NCBI GenBank assembly: GCA_019614645.1
Contig: JABWDB010000012.1
Location: 1,426,001-1,490,000, forward strand
Reading direction: 5' to 3'
Length of the DNA: 64,000 bases
DNA from: Stratiolaelaps scimitus
Lineage: Eukaryota > Arthropoda > Arachnida > Mesostigmata > Laelapidae
This document shows, in pieces, positions 44,700-58,599 of this stretch (positions within the stretch are counted from its first letter, which is position 1; the number at the start of each line of letters is the position of its first letter). A model generated the notes under the pieces. It ran no database searches and was not told where the DNA came from. It saw only the letters and a program-made list of their open reading frames with translations. The position numbers and the translations under genes are program-made.

Positions 44700-47233
44700 C
44701 AGAACGGCCAAAGCGACGGCGGCGAGAGAGCGAGATAGAGATAGATAGAGATAGATCGACATGGGCTGAGAGAGAGGGACACAGACCCGAACCGCGCTAC
44801 TGCCTCCTGTGTGCCTGAGCTACGGCTACCATCACCACCACCATCACCACCACCACGACCATCAGCAGCAGCACCACTGCCGGTCGGCCGACCGACCATC
44901 AGCAGGCAGCAGCAGCAGCAGCGAACGAACCAACCAACCAACGGCAGTAGCAGCAGCAGCAGCGGCGCCGACGGCAGCAGCAGCAGCCAGCGCCGGCCGA
45001 AGAATCAGAACGACAGCGGGTCAGAGCTCGAGCCTGCTGCCTGCAGAGAAGCGGCTGCAGCAGCAGCAGTAGCTGGAGCAACCAAGAGCCAAGCAAGCGA
45101 CCGACCAAGCAACCGACCGCCGACCAAGCGACCGACTGAGCAGACATACAGCAAGCAAGCAAGCAGCTAGCTAGCTAGCTACTAGTAGCGGCAGCAGCAG
45201 CAGCAAAGCGGCCAAACGGCGGCAGGCCGGCGAGCGCGCTGTGAACAACAGACGGCAGCGGCCGTAAAGACGCACAGATCGACCACGGTGAACTGGAGCC
45301 CTAGTCACCGCAACAGCAGCAGTAGCAACGAAGAGCGGCGAGTCGTCGTTCAACAACAGATTCTTACTTACCTACGAGCGAGCGAACGACAACAGCAGCA
45401 GCAGCAGCAGCTGTGGCAGCCAAGCAGGCAGTATTGTTTAGACAAACGCAGTTGTTCGCAACAACCAACGGTGTAACTGCTCAATCTGGTGGCTACTGCA
45501 GCAACTTCAACTTCGTTCTTGCTACCACTGCTGCAGCAGTGGTCAACAACAACGGCAAGCGGCGGTCACTGCTAAAGTTCTACTTCAACTACTAAATACG
45601 AGATTAACCAACAGTAGTGCCAGTGTGACGAGTGCTGTGGTTGCTATTGTTTTCATCATCATCGTCGTCGTTGTTGCTGTTGTTGTTGTTGTTCGTCGTG
45701 CGTACACCAAACGAAAATCAGACTGGTCCGTTCGGAGTGAGTAGCGGCATAACAGAACAACGGGACAGTGGTTCGGCTCCGCCAGGAACGCGGTATTATC
45801 CATCCATCGACTGTGTCCATCTGTCCGACCGTCTGGGGCTGCTGTAACGACAAATGTTCATCAACGACGACTAATACTGCGCTTATGCGACTACAGTTTA
45901 CTACCGCTGCTGTGATACGCTAGACAACAAACAGCACCACCAGCAGCAACAGCAGCAGCAGCAGCTGCCACCACAACGGGAACACGAGACAACGATGTAC
46001 AGTCGTTGTATTTACGCTGTATTGTGGATTACTTGTGTACGTTGAATGTGGATTGTTGTTGCCCCTCCCGTGTTGTTGTGTGCGTCCATCGATACCGTTT
46101 CCTACTTCAGCGGTCTCCTGTGCTGCCAGTTATTGGCTTTCAATCGTTTGTGATGATCATTAGTTGTGCCGAAGACTCTCTCCCTCCTGCTGTCTACAGG
46201 ATTCAATCTGAACTATTTTCAACGAATCCGCCTTGAAAACAACAACCACAGCAACAACAACGAAAAAAGGTCGACCACAAGGAATTGCGATCGTTCCTCA
46301 TCTTTGAGTTGAAGTTCCGCAAAAGCAAATTGTTCTTCTTCTTTTTCATTTCAAGTCAAGAAGGAACATTTTCGAAGTTTCGACTTGGCCTTCCTTCTCT
46401 TCAACCGTTCGCGCTTCAACGATACTCTGCCCTGCCTTCTGTTAACCTTCTGACCTGGTGGAGTAATAATTCATCATTTTTGACTTCGTCATCTCCTGCA
46501 TCTTCTCCAAGAGTTAGTCAGAACTCGCCTCGTAATCATCATCATCATCATCTTCATCTGCAGTGTTGATAGTGTGATAGCAGCTGAACGTGCTGGAAGG
46601 AAGACCGTGCCGTGATCGAGTCAGCCATTGTTTGATATCGCTGAGACGAAATTGTGTTGTCTTAGTTGTGACTTTTTGATAATAGTCATCACCGTCATCA
46701 TCATCATAATAGATAGGGACGGATTTAGCAGTGAAAAAGAAGACACGAATGGTGGGGGTAGACAGCATCAGAGGACCACGGAGAGTCATTCAGTCGGCTC
46801 ATCTTGATATCATTTGTTTCGACGAGTTAAAGCCATTACATCACAGCCGGATTACGGATCGCGAAACTGGCTTGTGTGATTGTGTCTGTATGAGATGAGA
46901 CATTGGAATCCGATCGCGCAGGTGGACCAAAGTGTATAATATATATATATAGTGTATATCATCTTATGTATAGTGTGAATCGAGTTTAATTAAGTGGTGT
47001 AATGAACTCGTTGAGTGTACGCGGCGAAAGCGCGAAGCCACGGAAACGAAAGGAGTAGTTCGAGACTCGACGACGACGACGGCGAACACCAGATCGAGCA
47101 TCAAGTACAGCATCACCATTTGGCCCTAACCAAATTCCGGCAGCGGCGGTCGCGGAAGAGGCAGCAAAGCGCCGCCAATGCTTAATCACGTTTGATTTCG
47201 TTCATCCCCGCCAACTTCGTCGATATACCTCAG
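44700..47233 (+). other. Probable long 5' untranslated exon, CAG/CAA-rich, ending in a splice donor
   Basis: This 2.5 kb block is much richer in GC and CpG than its surroundings and on the + strand is filled with CAG, CAA, AAC and ACC runs, densest at 44820-45470 and 45930-45965. Every + frame is broken by stops and only short upstream-type ORFs occur. At 47233 it ends with CTCAG|GTAAAT (GT at 47234-47235), after which the sequence switches abruptly to (TA)n. No ATG frame reads through the donor. This is the picture of a long 5' UTR first exon of a + strand gene whose coding exons lie outside the window. Composition is the main evidence, and the transcription start cannot be placed. Confidence 0.45.
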
Positions 47234-47236
47234 GTA
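47234..47236 (+). other. Splice donor after the CAG-rich exon
   Basis: CAG|GTAAAT is close to the animal donor consensus and coincides with the composition change from GC-rich exon-like to (TA)n intron-like sequence at 47238-47260. Confidence 0.45.
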
Positions 47237-47879
47237 AATATATATATATATATATATATACATGCACAGCTCAACATCAATTATGATGCATGACACCACG
47301 AGCAACGACGCGAAGTTCTCATGCATGCCGCTTGACCATTTTATGCATTGTTAGAGACAACAGTAGTATGTTTTACGTAGACCGAACAATATCATCAAGC
47401 TCGCAGCTATAGAAGAGCTTCAATGAACTCGACATTCATTTGAAGCCGAAGAGGAAATACAGACCACGAGGTTTGTCGACTCGTGAAGCTAGTACATAGA
47501 TGATGCAGTCGAGACCACCGATGAGCGAAGCCTCTTGAGGTTAGGTTTCGTCAGTGATGACCAACTAGCTCTGACTTCTATTTGTTGTCGCCGTTGTCGT
47601 CATCAAGAGTGGATTCCCCCAAAAATGATTCATCTTTTATATGAATATATTATGACTATTATTATTAGGTGGTAAACGAACGATGGCTGTTGTTACACTT
47701 ATATGCTTGAAAATGAAGCACGTGCTATACAGCGATTCTGCTCTTCGAAGGGGTTACGTTGCCGAGATGGCGGAAGAAGAGAATGATGATCTTGTTTTCG
47801 ATGGTATTCGGTCAAGCAATCCCACTGGCCAAGATGCCGTCCTCCATATTCTCCATGTTGACTGCACGTTGGCCTGTGT

Positions 47880-48381
47880 AGGATGTCGTCTGTAACGGGA
47901 CGCCTGCGGTCGCCTGTTCGAGCCCACCAAATCAATGGTAGAGCGATGGTGATGGTAGGGCAACGGTCGAGCCGAGCCAGCCTCACTTCCAAGCTTGCCC
48001 TCCTGCTCAACATGGCCGTCGACCGAAGGCTTTGTGGAACGAAGGCTCTCGCTCTCTCTCTCTCCTCTGTCGGCCACAGCGGAACAGCGGTAGCAGAGAG
48101 CTGCTTTACTCTCGGCACTGCCGCTGCTATGCTCTGCTCGCTGGCTCAATCGTGGGCAGGCAATAGGGCTCTCCTCAATGTTGGACCGCGGCTGCTGCTT
48201 CTGCTGCTGCTGCTACCACAGCTGCCCTCTGCATCCTCAGAGCCGCAATGGCGGTGGTGAGGCGCGCGCCGTTTCGTTGGCAGAGCGAGCGGCGGGGCCA
48301 GACCAGGGCAGACCAAACCCAGAGACCCAAAGGCCCAGCAAGCGTTATACTACAGAGGAGGCTCCAGCCCTGGCCCAGTAG

Positions 48382-48419
<38 letters not shown>

Positions 48420-48560
48420 AAGACTGAAGCAACGCCACAGCCCTCGCGCCTACATCACCACGGACGGCTCCGAGCTTCGTTGCCATAGAGCCGTTGCTCC
48501 GTTGTAGGTTCGTTTGGTTGGAGGCAGCTGTGTGCACTGTGCGCTCTTCGTTCAACTGCT
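47880..48560. promoter_or_regulatory. GC-rich block with (CT)n tract, possible promoter or untranslated exon
   Basis: CpG-rich sequence with overlapping open frames on both strands (47883-48260 +, 48118-47699 - and others), none with a recognised domain. A pure (CT)n tract runs from about 48382 to 48412, with GA-rich runs nearby at 48771-48785. Pure CT/GA tracts bind GAGA-type factors in some arthropods, so a promoter or alternative first exon is plausible but only inferred. Confidence 0.25.
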
Positions 48561-51500
48561 CCTTCTATCGATGACGGAGTGTCTGTCTGTCTATCATAAC
48601 ATACGATCTATTTGCAACTTGCACAGGCGCCGTACGACGAGACAGACATCAACTGTTCGTGTAGAGGCTGGCCCTTGCACACAGCGGCATTTTTCTATCG
48701 AGATGAAACCAGAGACACAAGTGTAGATAGTCTCCACGAGGGATGCGGAGGGAGTCATCATCATTGACAGAGAGAGAGAGAGAGATAATTCGGTATTATC
48801 GAACGTAGATGACATGTGAGAATTATGTGCATCCGATGTATGCCATAATCACTTGAAAGGGTGTAATTATTATGATCGCCGAGAAAAGGAGTGGGCCAGC
48901 AGATACAACTGAAGATTAGTAGGTGCTTCGTTGTGTCTGAAGTATTCGGATTCCATCTTCACTTGTTCCTTATTCTCTAGACAAACAGGAGAGAAAGAGC
49001 TTTTATATCGAACGCAGTGTGCAGCATAATCTGATTGAAGATCAGCAATTCCGCTGGCTTCGACGAGACACTTCAAAATGTATCTCTGATTTGCAAACGA
49101 TGTTCTGCATAAATGGAGAATCGGACAGATAACTGCGACGAACAGGACAGTTGTCCTCTATTATATTCGTGTATCTTCAGAGAAGGCAAACAAAATATAA
49201 ACATAAACAGATTCTTGTTCAGGAAAGCGTGGTCTCCTGCTGTCTTGAATACGAGGACTTTGCATAATGAACCGACAACCAAGGGCCACACGATTTATAT
49301 TTCTATATAAATGGGAATCTAGTCACCGGATAGAAGGTTAACACTGTTACATCGCTCTCTCTCTCTCTTCACTAATATATATATATACATATAACCCCAC
49401 CGGTTAACTTGACAGAATTAGAAACCGCTGGCCATGCACTCGGTTCTACTGCGGGGCGCTATCATCGCAGAGAAAATAGTTATCATGTTTGTCTCGTCAT
49501 GCACAGCCGGAATAGCTTTGCTGTGATAAGCTCAAGATAATTTCGGGTTTGTTCCATACGATCAAATTCCACGGAACTTTCCAGCTGACACTAAACGACG
49601 ATTCAATTAGCCAGTTACGTTTTGTACATATCTCAATAAACAATATTCGCTGTCAGCTGGGAGATCGTTTGTTGAACCCAAGACGACATTGTGTCGTTCA
49701 GGCCCACTTTAACATGACGAACCCGCATTTTGTGAGTCGAGAGAGAGAACGGTTGTGTGCTTCATGACAAAAATGAAATTGAAACTTAGAAATTTCCATC
49801 GTATGCACAGGGCTTCTGATCAACTCCAACCGACCATGCTGCAGTTTCAGCCGTTGAAGGGGCATCGTCTCGTATAAAAAAAAAAACATGTGGTACTTCG
49901 CTTGTCTCTGCTTGTTTGAGTTTGTAATTCCTTCAGACGCAACAGTTTCACTCGGCTGCTGCTGTTCATACTTTCAATGCCAGTCGTAGATGGCCATATT
50001 CAAGTGGCAGTTGGCATTTATCTACGTTATTGCTGTGTAACCTATGCTTTCGTCGTCATCACAGCCATATCGCATGGCGCATATTGAGATATCCTCCCCT
50101 CCTGCCCCTACGGGATCTACAGCCTGGGATCGACATTGTTCATCTCAGCTTGCGGCGGCAACATGGTGCACCACAGCAGCAGAAGTTGCAGTAATCGCAC
50201 GAAGAGCAACAGAATTAGACACAGATGAAATGGCCCTCTTGAACTGGCTCCATTGAAGCTCTAATATCGAGCGCAGTCTGATGTATCTGTCGATAATATT
50301 GCTAATCAAATCTGGTGGGGTCTAGCAATCTACAGCGTTTCGAATCTGAGATCGCTGATTGGCTGCTTCGACTTTAAACCGACAGAGAAGCGGCGCTAAC
50401 GAAACCTCAACCACATGAAACACGCTAAAGCTGTGTGATTATTCGCTCAAGGAAGGCCAGTACAAGTGTAAACCTCATCGTAAATCCTCCTTCAGAGGAG
50501 GCAAAGATCAGCCTTTGTTTTGAGTTTTCATTGCTTTAATGTCTTAAGGCTGTAGCCACCACCTTAAACCGAGTCACACGTTGCTTAACACCGATTCTAA
50601 CTTCGTAGCAACTTGTTCGCAAGTATAATAAATAGCACAACGCCGTGCTGCAGTTGTAACAACCTTCATGTCATTTCCACAAGCTGCACTGCTGCAAGGA
50701 TAGTTATTCGCTCTTACTCTAGTGCAAAGCAGCCATAAAGCGATGTTAGTTGAAATTGTAAAAATTCGAGCTTCGATATGTTCTTGATCGCTTGGTCTTG
50801 AAGTGCCACTCATTTCTGTTTACAGCGAAAATCTACTTTGGATAATGGATCTTCCCATGCAGTAAATGGGTTCTTCGCTCACGATACAGCCAGATACTGA
50901 GCGTTCGGTCGCGGCGTACAGTTTTCATTGAATGCTGCAATCTGCCACACCATAGCTGACTATCGTTTCTTCAACCTGTACGACATTCTGTCGTTTTTCC
51001 ACATCGTGGACGACAATAAGAAACTAACTGTAAATAAATGTCTGGCCAGAGTCGGCGGGGCGAGGAAACACATGGTGGTCACGTCGACCATTTTCAAGGA
51101 TTTGTCTCTTTGGAAGCTTCGGCCCACTTGGTGTCTTCGTATTATCCTGATTTGGATCCTATGAAAGTGGAGCTCTACACCTATGTCTTCTCCGTACGCC
51201 ATGTTATATTAATGTAAAGAAAGGGAATCTACTTGTAAAACGGATGAAGAAAAATACCCTCCACATCGAACGTACATTGCAGAACATATATCCATTCGCG
51301 CATTGAGTTGAAATCCAATGTCTTCAACACGCATCATTCTGATGCGCGCCGAACATACGTTGAACACAACTTTTTCATCCGATGACGATGATAACAATCT
51401 GGGAAAAGTTCTATAGAATTTTGAACGCTGTGCTCGTCCATATATATAGTGTAGTAAAATAGCCTTGGAAAATTGCGGAAACCGCGGCTTAATTATTATA

Positions 51501-54279
51501 TAACTTAAGAGAATGTGACACTGTGTTGACTAATTGTTCGCCGTTCGGGAACGTAGTTGTGTTCTAAGTGGCGCTAATAGTCATAATGAATGTTTGGACA
51601 CTGGTCTCGGGAGTAGACAGACTGGCTGGCTTCTATTATTGTTCCACCACTTAAGACGAACTATGATAAACCCCACCTGTTCTATTATAGAACGCAGAGC
51701 TGGCCAGAGAAGCAACGTTCAAGGGAAAAATTTCTCATTCCTCCATCCAGGATTATCGAAACGAACGGGATTACTACACACAGCCGGGGAGTCGTGCCTG
51801 CTTCATGACTATACAACAAATATTAGTTGGCAACGCCCAACAAAATGTATAAAAATGATGATTAGCCACGTGCACGGCGTGTGCGCACTTCCATCTACAA
51901 ATGGCATTTGGCAAGTCGACATCGTATATTTCGAAATATTGTATAATATATATATATATATATATAGCATTGATGGTACTCTTCCGTAACATATGCGGCG
52001 CCAATCGACTGCTCGACATCTCGATTTGATCTTCCTCAGCAGTTTCGAAAGGTCTTAAGTCAACTGGGTCTTATCTCGTGTGTGTGTTACACTTCCGCTG
52101 CCCGGCTGGCCTTTCATTCTGCCAACTCGGCCGATAGAGCGCAGACCGGCAGCTACAGCAATCAACCTTCAGCGTCACAATTTTTGTCGTGCCCGATGCT
52201 CGTTTTGTGTAGCAGCAGCAGCAGCAGTGGAAGTATATATATATATATATATATATATATCGCCCCTCTCGTCGTTTTGCGTGCTCGTCTCTCTGACTTC
52301 TTTTTTTTTTAATTCTATCAGCATAGAGAGCACGTTGCTAACTGTCAACTGTCGCACGCACGGATGTGCGAACGTACGGACATGACATACAGTGTACAGA
52401 TGTCCATCACAGAATCACCGGTAGAAGATGGTTGGACACAGAGTCGAGTGGAGAGGGAACAAGCACTGCCAACTGCTGCCCATTCATCTGAGGTCCGTCT
52501 GTGAAGCCTACACTTTCGAGTCGATCAAGCCAGAAGGGAGAGTTTTTCAAGAGGCTTTCAGAATTGTGACCTACCGGCGTTCCTGCCACCCGCTCGGCCT
52601 CTCAGGCCACGTGAATCGTGAGGGCCAAACACCTACTACTACTACTACCTACTACTAGGAACAAGCATACATACACCACTGGCACCACTCTCGTCAACAA
52701 CCTCGTCAAGGGAGAAATACGATGAAAGGCGAACGAGAGAGAGAAAGAGCCTACTTCACCATACTGTTGTAGTATTTCTCTCTCGGTCAAGAGGGCCACA
52801 TACGGCGAAGAGTACGGCCACATGCTCGGGCCGCGTAACAGGGTAAACTCGCCCGAGTGCAGTTGTCGTGTATTAAGGCAACATTGTCGCTTACCATGTC
52901 AAACGATGATGATAGCTGCGGCGGTCGCTGCACACGTTGAAGCAAGTGTTAGTATCACGGTTAGAGCCGATTAGACTCCGCTTTAGCCGTCTGTCGACGA
53001 CATGACCCGAATACGAGTTAGTGCAGGCCACCACGATGACAGAGATTGCTCTCTCTCGCACACTCTCGTCTGAATGTTGCTTGCACTCTGCCCGCATGCA
53101 AGAATCACCAGCATCAAATACCGCTAGATGATTCAGGTAGCATGTTTGTAGTTTAAGGTGAAAGCATATGAGATAACCGTACGTTGTATCTTTCACGCCA
53201 TACGTGTCAATCGGGCTGAACATTCGCTATGTACATCAGAGTGATGATAAAACGATCGGCTTTCAAATTGCTTTCTATTAATGTTCTGATAACAGACACC
53301 GCCGTTGTAAATGTCGAAGCCCTGAAAAGACATCTGTACCATGTGTCTTGCTCTGGTGTATTTAGTATAAGTCATCTGACATAAACAAGTTCACACTCTT
53401 CGACTTGATCTAAACCTCAATGAAGGTTAGTTTAACCAAAAGATTAGTGATCATAACGACAAAGCGACGAATTCCAGTATCGATTTAAAGCGATGCTATA
53501 TAAATAGATTTGAGCATTTCCTTCGGATGGGGATTCTGCAGTCGACCACGATGGGACCGCTCATGTTTGTCGCCGCGCATTAACTAATATGAAATAAAGT
53601 AGGAGCTTTGTCAGAACATTCGAGGGTTCCTGTCAGAGGGATCTCTAGCTGAAAGTACAGTTAAGGGCAGGATAGACGATATATTGCGTGCGGCTGTCCA
53701 TGTTACCATATACGGTAGCGTACAGTGGTAGTTGAAGTAATCGATCTCAGGAGACTAACAGACAATGGGCAAGAGTCGAATCGATCAGAGACGATCAACG
53801 CTGTAGACAACGTACTAGACTACTGAACAAAGAAGCGACCACTCTATCGACATATAACAATAATGAGACACATAGCGCAGACAGGAAAAATATCACAAGA
53901 GCAGACAAATATCATAATGCAGGATAGTAGTAAACGGTAGCATATAGACAGTCATATATTAAGTTAGAAGAAGCGGATTCTCTTGTAACTTTGTGCGACC
54001 TAATTTTTCAGTTCATTTGAAAAAAAAACGAAGAGATTCGTTTGAGTACGTTATTATATAAATTACCTAATACATTCACGTTGATATAATACGCAATTTT
54101 TACAGTCTCGCACCGTGTGTGCACGGAGCGCATCATATTTATGGTTAAATCTTTCCAAGTTTGTTCATTTTCCCCATTCAGTAGGTTAGGTGCAAGTGAG
54201 TCAACGATGAGTCGTCACCAGTTATCTCCCTGACTTTATTTTCATCGCTCTCAGCTGTCGACAGGCGCCGATAGAGTTG
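48561..54279. other. Mostly non-coding stretch, possible intron
   Basis: No recognised gene. (TA)n tracts occur at about 49375-49386, 51948-51964 and 52234-52260, the last preceded by (AGC)6 at 52211-52227. Open frames of 70-150 codons (50044-50256, 51534-51989, 53223-52891 minus) carry no known motif. Near 53625-53660 a CCTGTCAGAGGG and TAGCTGAAAGT pairing echoes the repeats at 6901 and 36691. Confidence 0.4.
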
Positions 54280-54805
54280 AGACACCTGAGAGAGTTCCAT
54301 ACAAGAAATAGCAACGCCATTAATGATAGCGTTGCTGCTGCTGTTGTTATTGCTCTTCTCTTCTTCTCTTCTTGATGCTATTCCTAAGAAATTGTGTCGC
54401 CCAGAAGCAGCCTACTGCTGTTGCTGCTAGAAAAGACAACAAACATAAGAAGGTGAGCTGCGATGAGGAAGCATCGAACATCACCGAGCAGCCTATGAGT
54501 TGCAGTCGATGAGAGAGACCACGGACGAGCCTGCAATCGGCATCAGATCAGATCAGGTCAGCCGTCACTGCCGCTGCGATTTCTGCTAGCGGCACCGGTC
54601 TGCCTCGCCTGATTGCAGCAGTAACAGTCAAACACCATCACAACAATAACAACAACAGCAGCAGCAGCAACAACAACAACAACAACCGCAACAATATCGG
54701 CGGCAAAAACAACCGTCACAGTTGTTGCAGACAAACCAGCGATAATTGTAGACCATGGCGCGACGGACGTTCATCGCCGCCGCCACCATCATCGCCATCC
54801 TTTGA
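54280..54805 (+). other. CAG/CAA-rich block with a 16-codon hydrophobic micro-ORF
   Basis: Composition like the block at 44.8-46 kb: (CAGCAA)n and (AAC)n runs at about 54640-54700, in GC-richer DNA. An ATG in good context (GACCATGG) at 54755 opens a 16-codon frame, MARRTFIAAATIIAIL, ending at TGA 54803-54805. It has the shape of a signal-peptide start but simply stops and has no GT donor, so it is more likely an upstream ORF of an untranslated exon. Confidence 0.25.
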
Positions 54806-56494
54806 ATATACTAATAATAATGATAATAGTAGGAATATTACTGCTACTGGGTAGCTGGTTCATTTCTAGATACTGCCGCATCTCGCAACTAGTGGCGGGG
54901 TCGGCAACGACAGATGAACGAGGGAACGAACGAACGAGACACATCGAAGATTTCAGAGAGTTATTCAAAATGATGCTCGCACACTGATCACTAATAGTAG
55001 TCGAATGGGAAGGGTCAGAGAAGATTCGGGGAAAAACGAAAATTATCAGAGTACGATTTGACCACAGTGATGAGTGTGGCGAACAAATGAAGGTGGCGAT
55101 ATGATGACTATGATAGTTATAATGAGAATGATGGCTATTGGAAATGACGACACCCATCGAACGGTTTTATCTTTTTTTTTTTCGTTTGTGGTCTTCGAAC
55201 GTTATGCTACCAAGGATGTATTCGGTGGACGTTACGGCGTGATATCTAATATATCGTTACTGTATCCCGCAATTATATCCGCTCCCATAGCCTATGCTAT
55301 GGATGGGTACGCCCGAAGGTGCACAAACAGCCTTCGCGGCACGGTGAATGTGATTCCATACATATTCCATAATGGTGTTAATTGCTGAAAAGCTGAAATT
55401 TGCTTTTCTTGTGGTTGTGGGTCGTGTCTGTAATTGGTAGCTTTAGGATGGCTGCAACACTTCAAAAGATCGTGTCAGGCGTGCGCCTTAACTGAAAAAA
55501 GAAGACGCAGCTGTTTTGTAGCGCGACTATACATCGCCCGACGATCATTACTCCTCGGATGCAAAACTTGAGAAGGATAAATTATTATCATTAAAACCTG
55601 TTGTAAAAATGGCTGAGAGAGGTACTAAACACATGTAGTGCATGGATGGCAAACGATTATTTGGGTGATCGTTTATACCAGGCGGCCGTCCTCCTCAGTG
55701 GCAGCTGCCTCCTGGAAGGAGTTTCAGTCGACTCGCATCTCCCCGCTCGGAATCGGCTACATGTCGGGGTCTTTGCCAAACTGGGATTCATTCCGGATTG
55801 GTAAAGCCACCTGCCCTTAGATGTGCACATGGTAAAGTGCAGAGTTAAGGAATGAACAAGGCAGGAGACTGTTCAGTGGAAGACTCCTTCATGTTTGGTC
55901 ACTATGACCCGTTGGCTGTCAAATATACAGATGATGATGATGATGGTGATTATTATTTTTATTATTATAGACACTTTTGTTTGGTACCAGACGGAATCGC
56001 AAGGGGACATTTACAAAAAAATCACACCATCGGAAGTTATATGTATGATCCATTTCGTGATAGCCCGGGAAAAAATATCGGACAGATCTGGAGAATCGAT
56101 AACGAGTCGGTCTCAGGAAAAGGTTGCCACTTGTAAGTAGTGTCTCTTTGTAAAGGCTCATCTTCATCTACGATAAGTCAAACAGCAGCAGAACGTTTGC
56201 TGCATATGACATCCTATCCAAATGTAAAACAGGATAGTATATATATGCCGTTCTATATATACAGCGGATCATCATTCTTTCCTGAGTCGCAGAAAAAGCA
56301 ATCGCTTGATTGTTGGCCATAAATATAATAGAAGCGCATCTATGCTTACATATATACAGATTGGCGTACGTACTACCTGTCCTTTCATATGGCAGTCAGT
56401 AATCAATCCATTCTATGAGGAAAGGTTTCTTATCAGCGGTTCAAATACTAATTTCCGAGATTTTCAGCCATGTTGCGGAATAATTTCCATTTCG
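54806..56494. other. Non-coding stretch
   Basis: AT-rich sequence with a (GAT)n/(ATT)n run near 55930-55970. No recognised gene. Confidence 0.45.
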
Positions 56495-56683
56495 ATGTTA
56501 ATTCTGTCTATTTATCAAGTGCATCTCGTCCAAGCCAACGGGTTTCCAGCAGAAGCTACAATAAACGCGCGGCTGGTCTTTGAGAGGTGCTATACTGTCT
56601 GCTTAGGTCTCCCGCGAAATGATATCCATTGTGTATTGCAAGAATTGCAAAATCACAAAGTGATGACATACAATAATGTATGA
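56495..56683 (+). CDS. Small ORF, possible secreted peptide, unidentified
   Basis: ATG at 56495 gives 62 codons starting MLILSIYQVHLVQANGFPAE, a short hydrophobic start ending at a plausible Ala-x-Ala-like cleavage region. A cysteine-containing part follows (RLVFERCYTVCLGLPRNDIH), then CVLQELQNHK, and the stop. A TTTTCAG acceptor-like site lies 28 bases before the ATG. The frame is open further upstream. Three cysteines do not match any peptide hormone pattern I know. It may be a chance frame. Confidence 0.2.
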   Translation: MLILSIYQVHLVQANGFPAEATINARLVFERCYTVCLGLPRNDIHCVLQELQNHKVMTYNNV

Positions 56684-58599
56684 TATATAATTATAATTAA
56701 TATATTTATACACGCTTTGCATTTTATGCAAAGGAATTCTCACCAAAAAGTCGGGCTGACGTTTGAAGGATTGACGCGATTGCTTGAAGTGCCACCGACG
56801 AACAGCAGCAGCAGCAGCGAAGTCGCGTATGATGTACGATCCAATAATATGGCAACTTTTGCAATAGTAGTATAGATGGGGGGGGTGTGTCCATTAAGGA
56901 GATTGAGGACGTTTCCTTTTTGCTTCCAAAAACAGCGTCCTTATCGAACAAATAAGCGCGTGAAGTTTATACGGTAGGGGCCTGTTTTATTCCTATGTAT
57001 TTAGGTTATCGCCACCGGCAATAATCAGGGAGGAGTGTGCTATTGCTATTGAAACATTATCATCCGGTATTTAGTTACATCACACGTGCATATAACCATA
57101 TTTATTCGGTATTTCAACGTCGGCATGCTGTTGATAGCGCTGATGTTAATGTTCATAATGATTTAACAACATTCGCAGTACAGCGTTTCCGTTCACATTA
57201 AACTCCATTATATTCGTATCATTACTTACTACGAAGGTACGGCTACTCGACCTCAGTGGCAGAAGTTATCCGGTTGCAACGATTATTTGAATTTCTCCAA
57301 ATACTATCATACCTAAAATGAAATGCTGGCCACAAGCATCACGCCATAGCTGCCTCCTGCGAGGCATCTCACGAGAGTCGGTTCATTGTTGGTGCTGCTC
57401 GATGACGGTTACAACTGTCGTCGGTGCTCATGTACGAATCCGACACGGGGTCAGACGAATCTGCGAGTGAACGACTCCTAGCCAAGTTTGGATTCTCTAT
57501 CTTCGCCTCGATCCTGCTCAACACTGTTCCTTCTATTTTGCCTGTTCAACAAAGAATCACTATTATATATTATATAAGCACCATCAAGCGACAGGGGCGG
57601 GGCTCAAACAGCTCAATCGAAAGGAAGATCGAAGTGATATTACGATATTATAATCTCGAAGAGACAACTAGAACGCGTATTCCTATAGTATCATAGAAGA
57701 CATTATAGCAGTGATGATAATAATAGTAGATTAGTTAGTCGTTATGTCAAAACCAGATTGTAGCGATCACCGTCAACGAAAGAACTTCAAGGAGGAGATT
57801 ACGGCCAATGGTTCTGAATAGTTCCGAAGGAAGCATCGCCTATATATATATATGTATTAGTGTCTATCAGTATTTAGATACTATGCTCATCTATAGTTAT
57901 CGTCGCTTCTCTGCTTGTTGCCCGTTTCGCTTGTTCGCTCGATATGAAGCATAATATCTGACGTTGTCAAATATTTGCAGCGTCTTTTGCTCCTCCGTGT
58001 CGATGTTTGGTCACACGGATCAGAGTGTCAATAAGCAGACGGCAGCGTTCCTGTGAGCTCATATGTTCTTCCCGAAACAGAATACAATGTTCATTCAACT
58101 TTTCATACGCTGGATCATGGTTAATGACGATGTTCACTGAATGACGATGTTGGAGCGGCATGAATTATTATTACATTAATCATCTTGCCATATGAATCCC
58201 AAAAGCGATTACTACGAAAAGTGAACAATTAAAATTCGAAAAAATATCAGTTTTTCCTTTGGCAGGTACTACTCTTCTTAGCAGTGAATGATGCGCATTT
58301 CCGCCCACATCAATCGTAATTATTTCCACGTCTTTCCAGTTGCTACCGGCATCCGTTACTTCTCTGTAGCGTCAGATCTTAAGGCTGGCATCAATCCCCG
58401 AATCATCAGATAGCAACGCTGAGCTCTGAACGGCCCGAGTGAGTGCATTCACAGCATGGCGGCGGTTAACACGACCAGGGATAATGATGTGCGCTGCGCT
58501 TACTGATCCAGTGCTCTCAGGCCCGAGACTCACTAGACAGCAGTGTTCATACTTTCTAATAAATAGTATGACAATCACTGGCAACCTTTGCTCAGCCAA
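56684..58599. other. Non-coding stretch
   Basis: No gene recognised. A frame at 57430-57696 (MYESDTGSDESASERLLAKF and on) has an acidic start and a hydrophobic middle but no known domain. (TA)n lies near 57841-57854. Confidence 0.4.

Noticed and set aside
44811..45170. Gln/Ser/Ala-rich open frames in the CAG block
   Set aside because: All three + frames and the minus frames are equally repetitive there, which is a property of trinucleotide repeats and not of a conserved protein. No frame continues through the donor at 47234.
47683..47895. 70-codon frame starting in good context (ACGATGGC) after an ATTATTAG acceptor-like site
   Set aside because: Plausible start, but no recognised motif, no good donor before its stop, and it is overlapped by equally open frames on the other strand.
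50044..50256. 70-codon + strand frame with balanced composition
   Set aside because: It starts with ATG and ends normally but has no homology that I can name, no clear splice context and no conserved motif.
51534..51989. 151-codon + strand open frame
   Set aside because: It does not begin at an ATG in the listed position, ends in a (TA)n tract read as IYIYIY, and contains no known motif.
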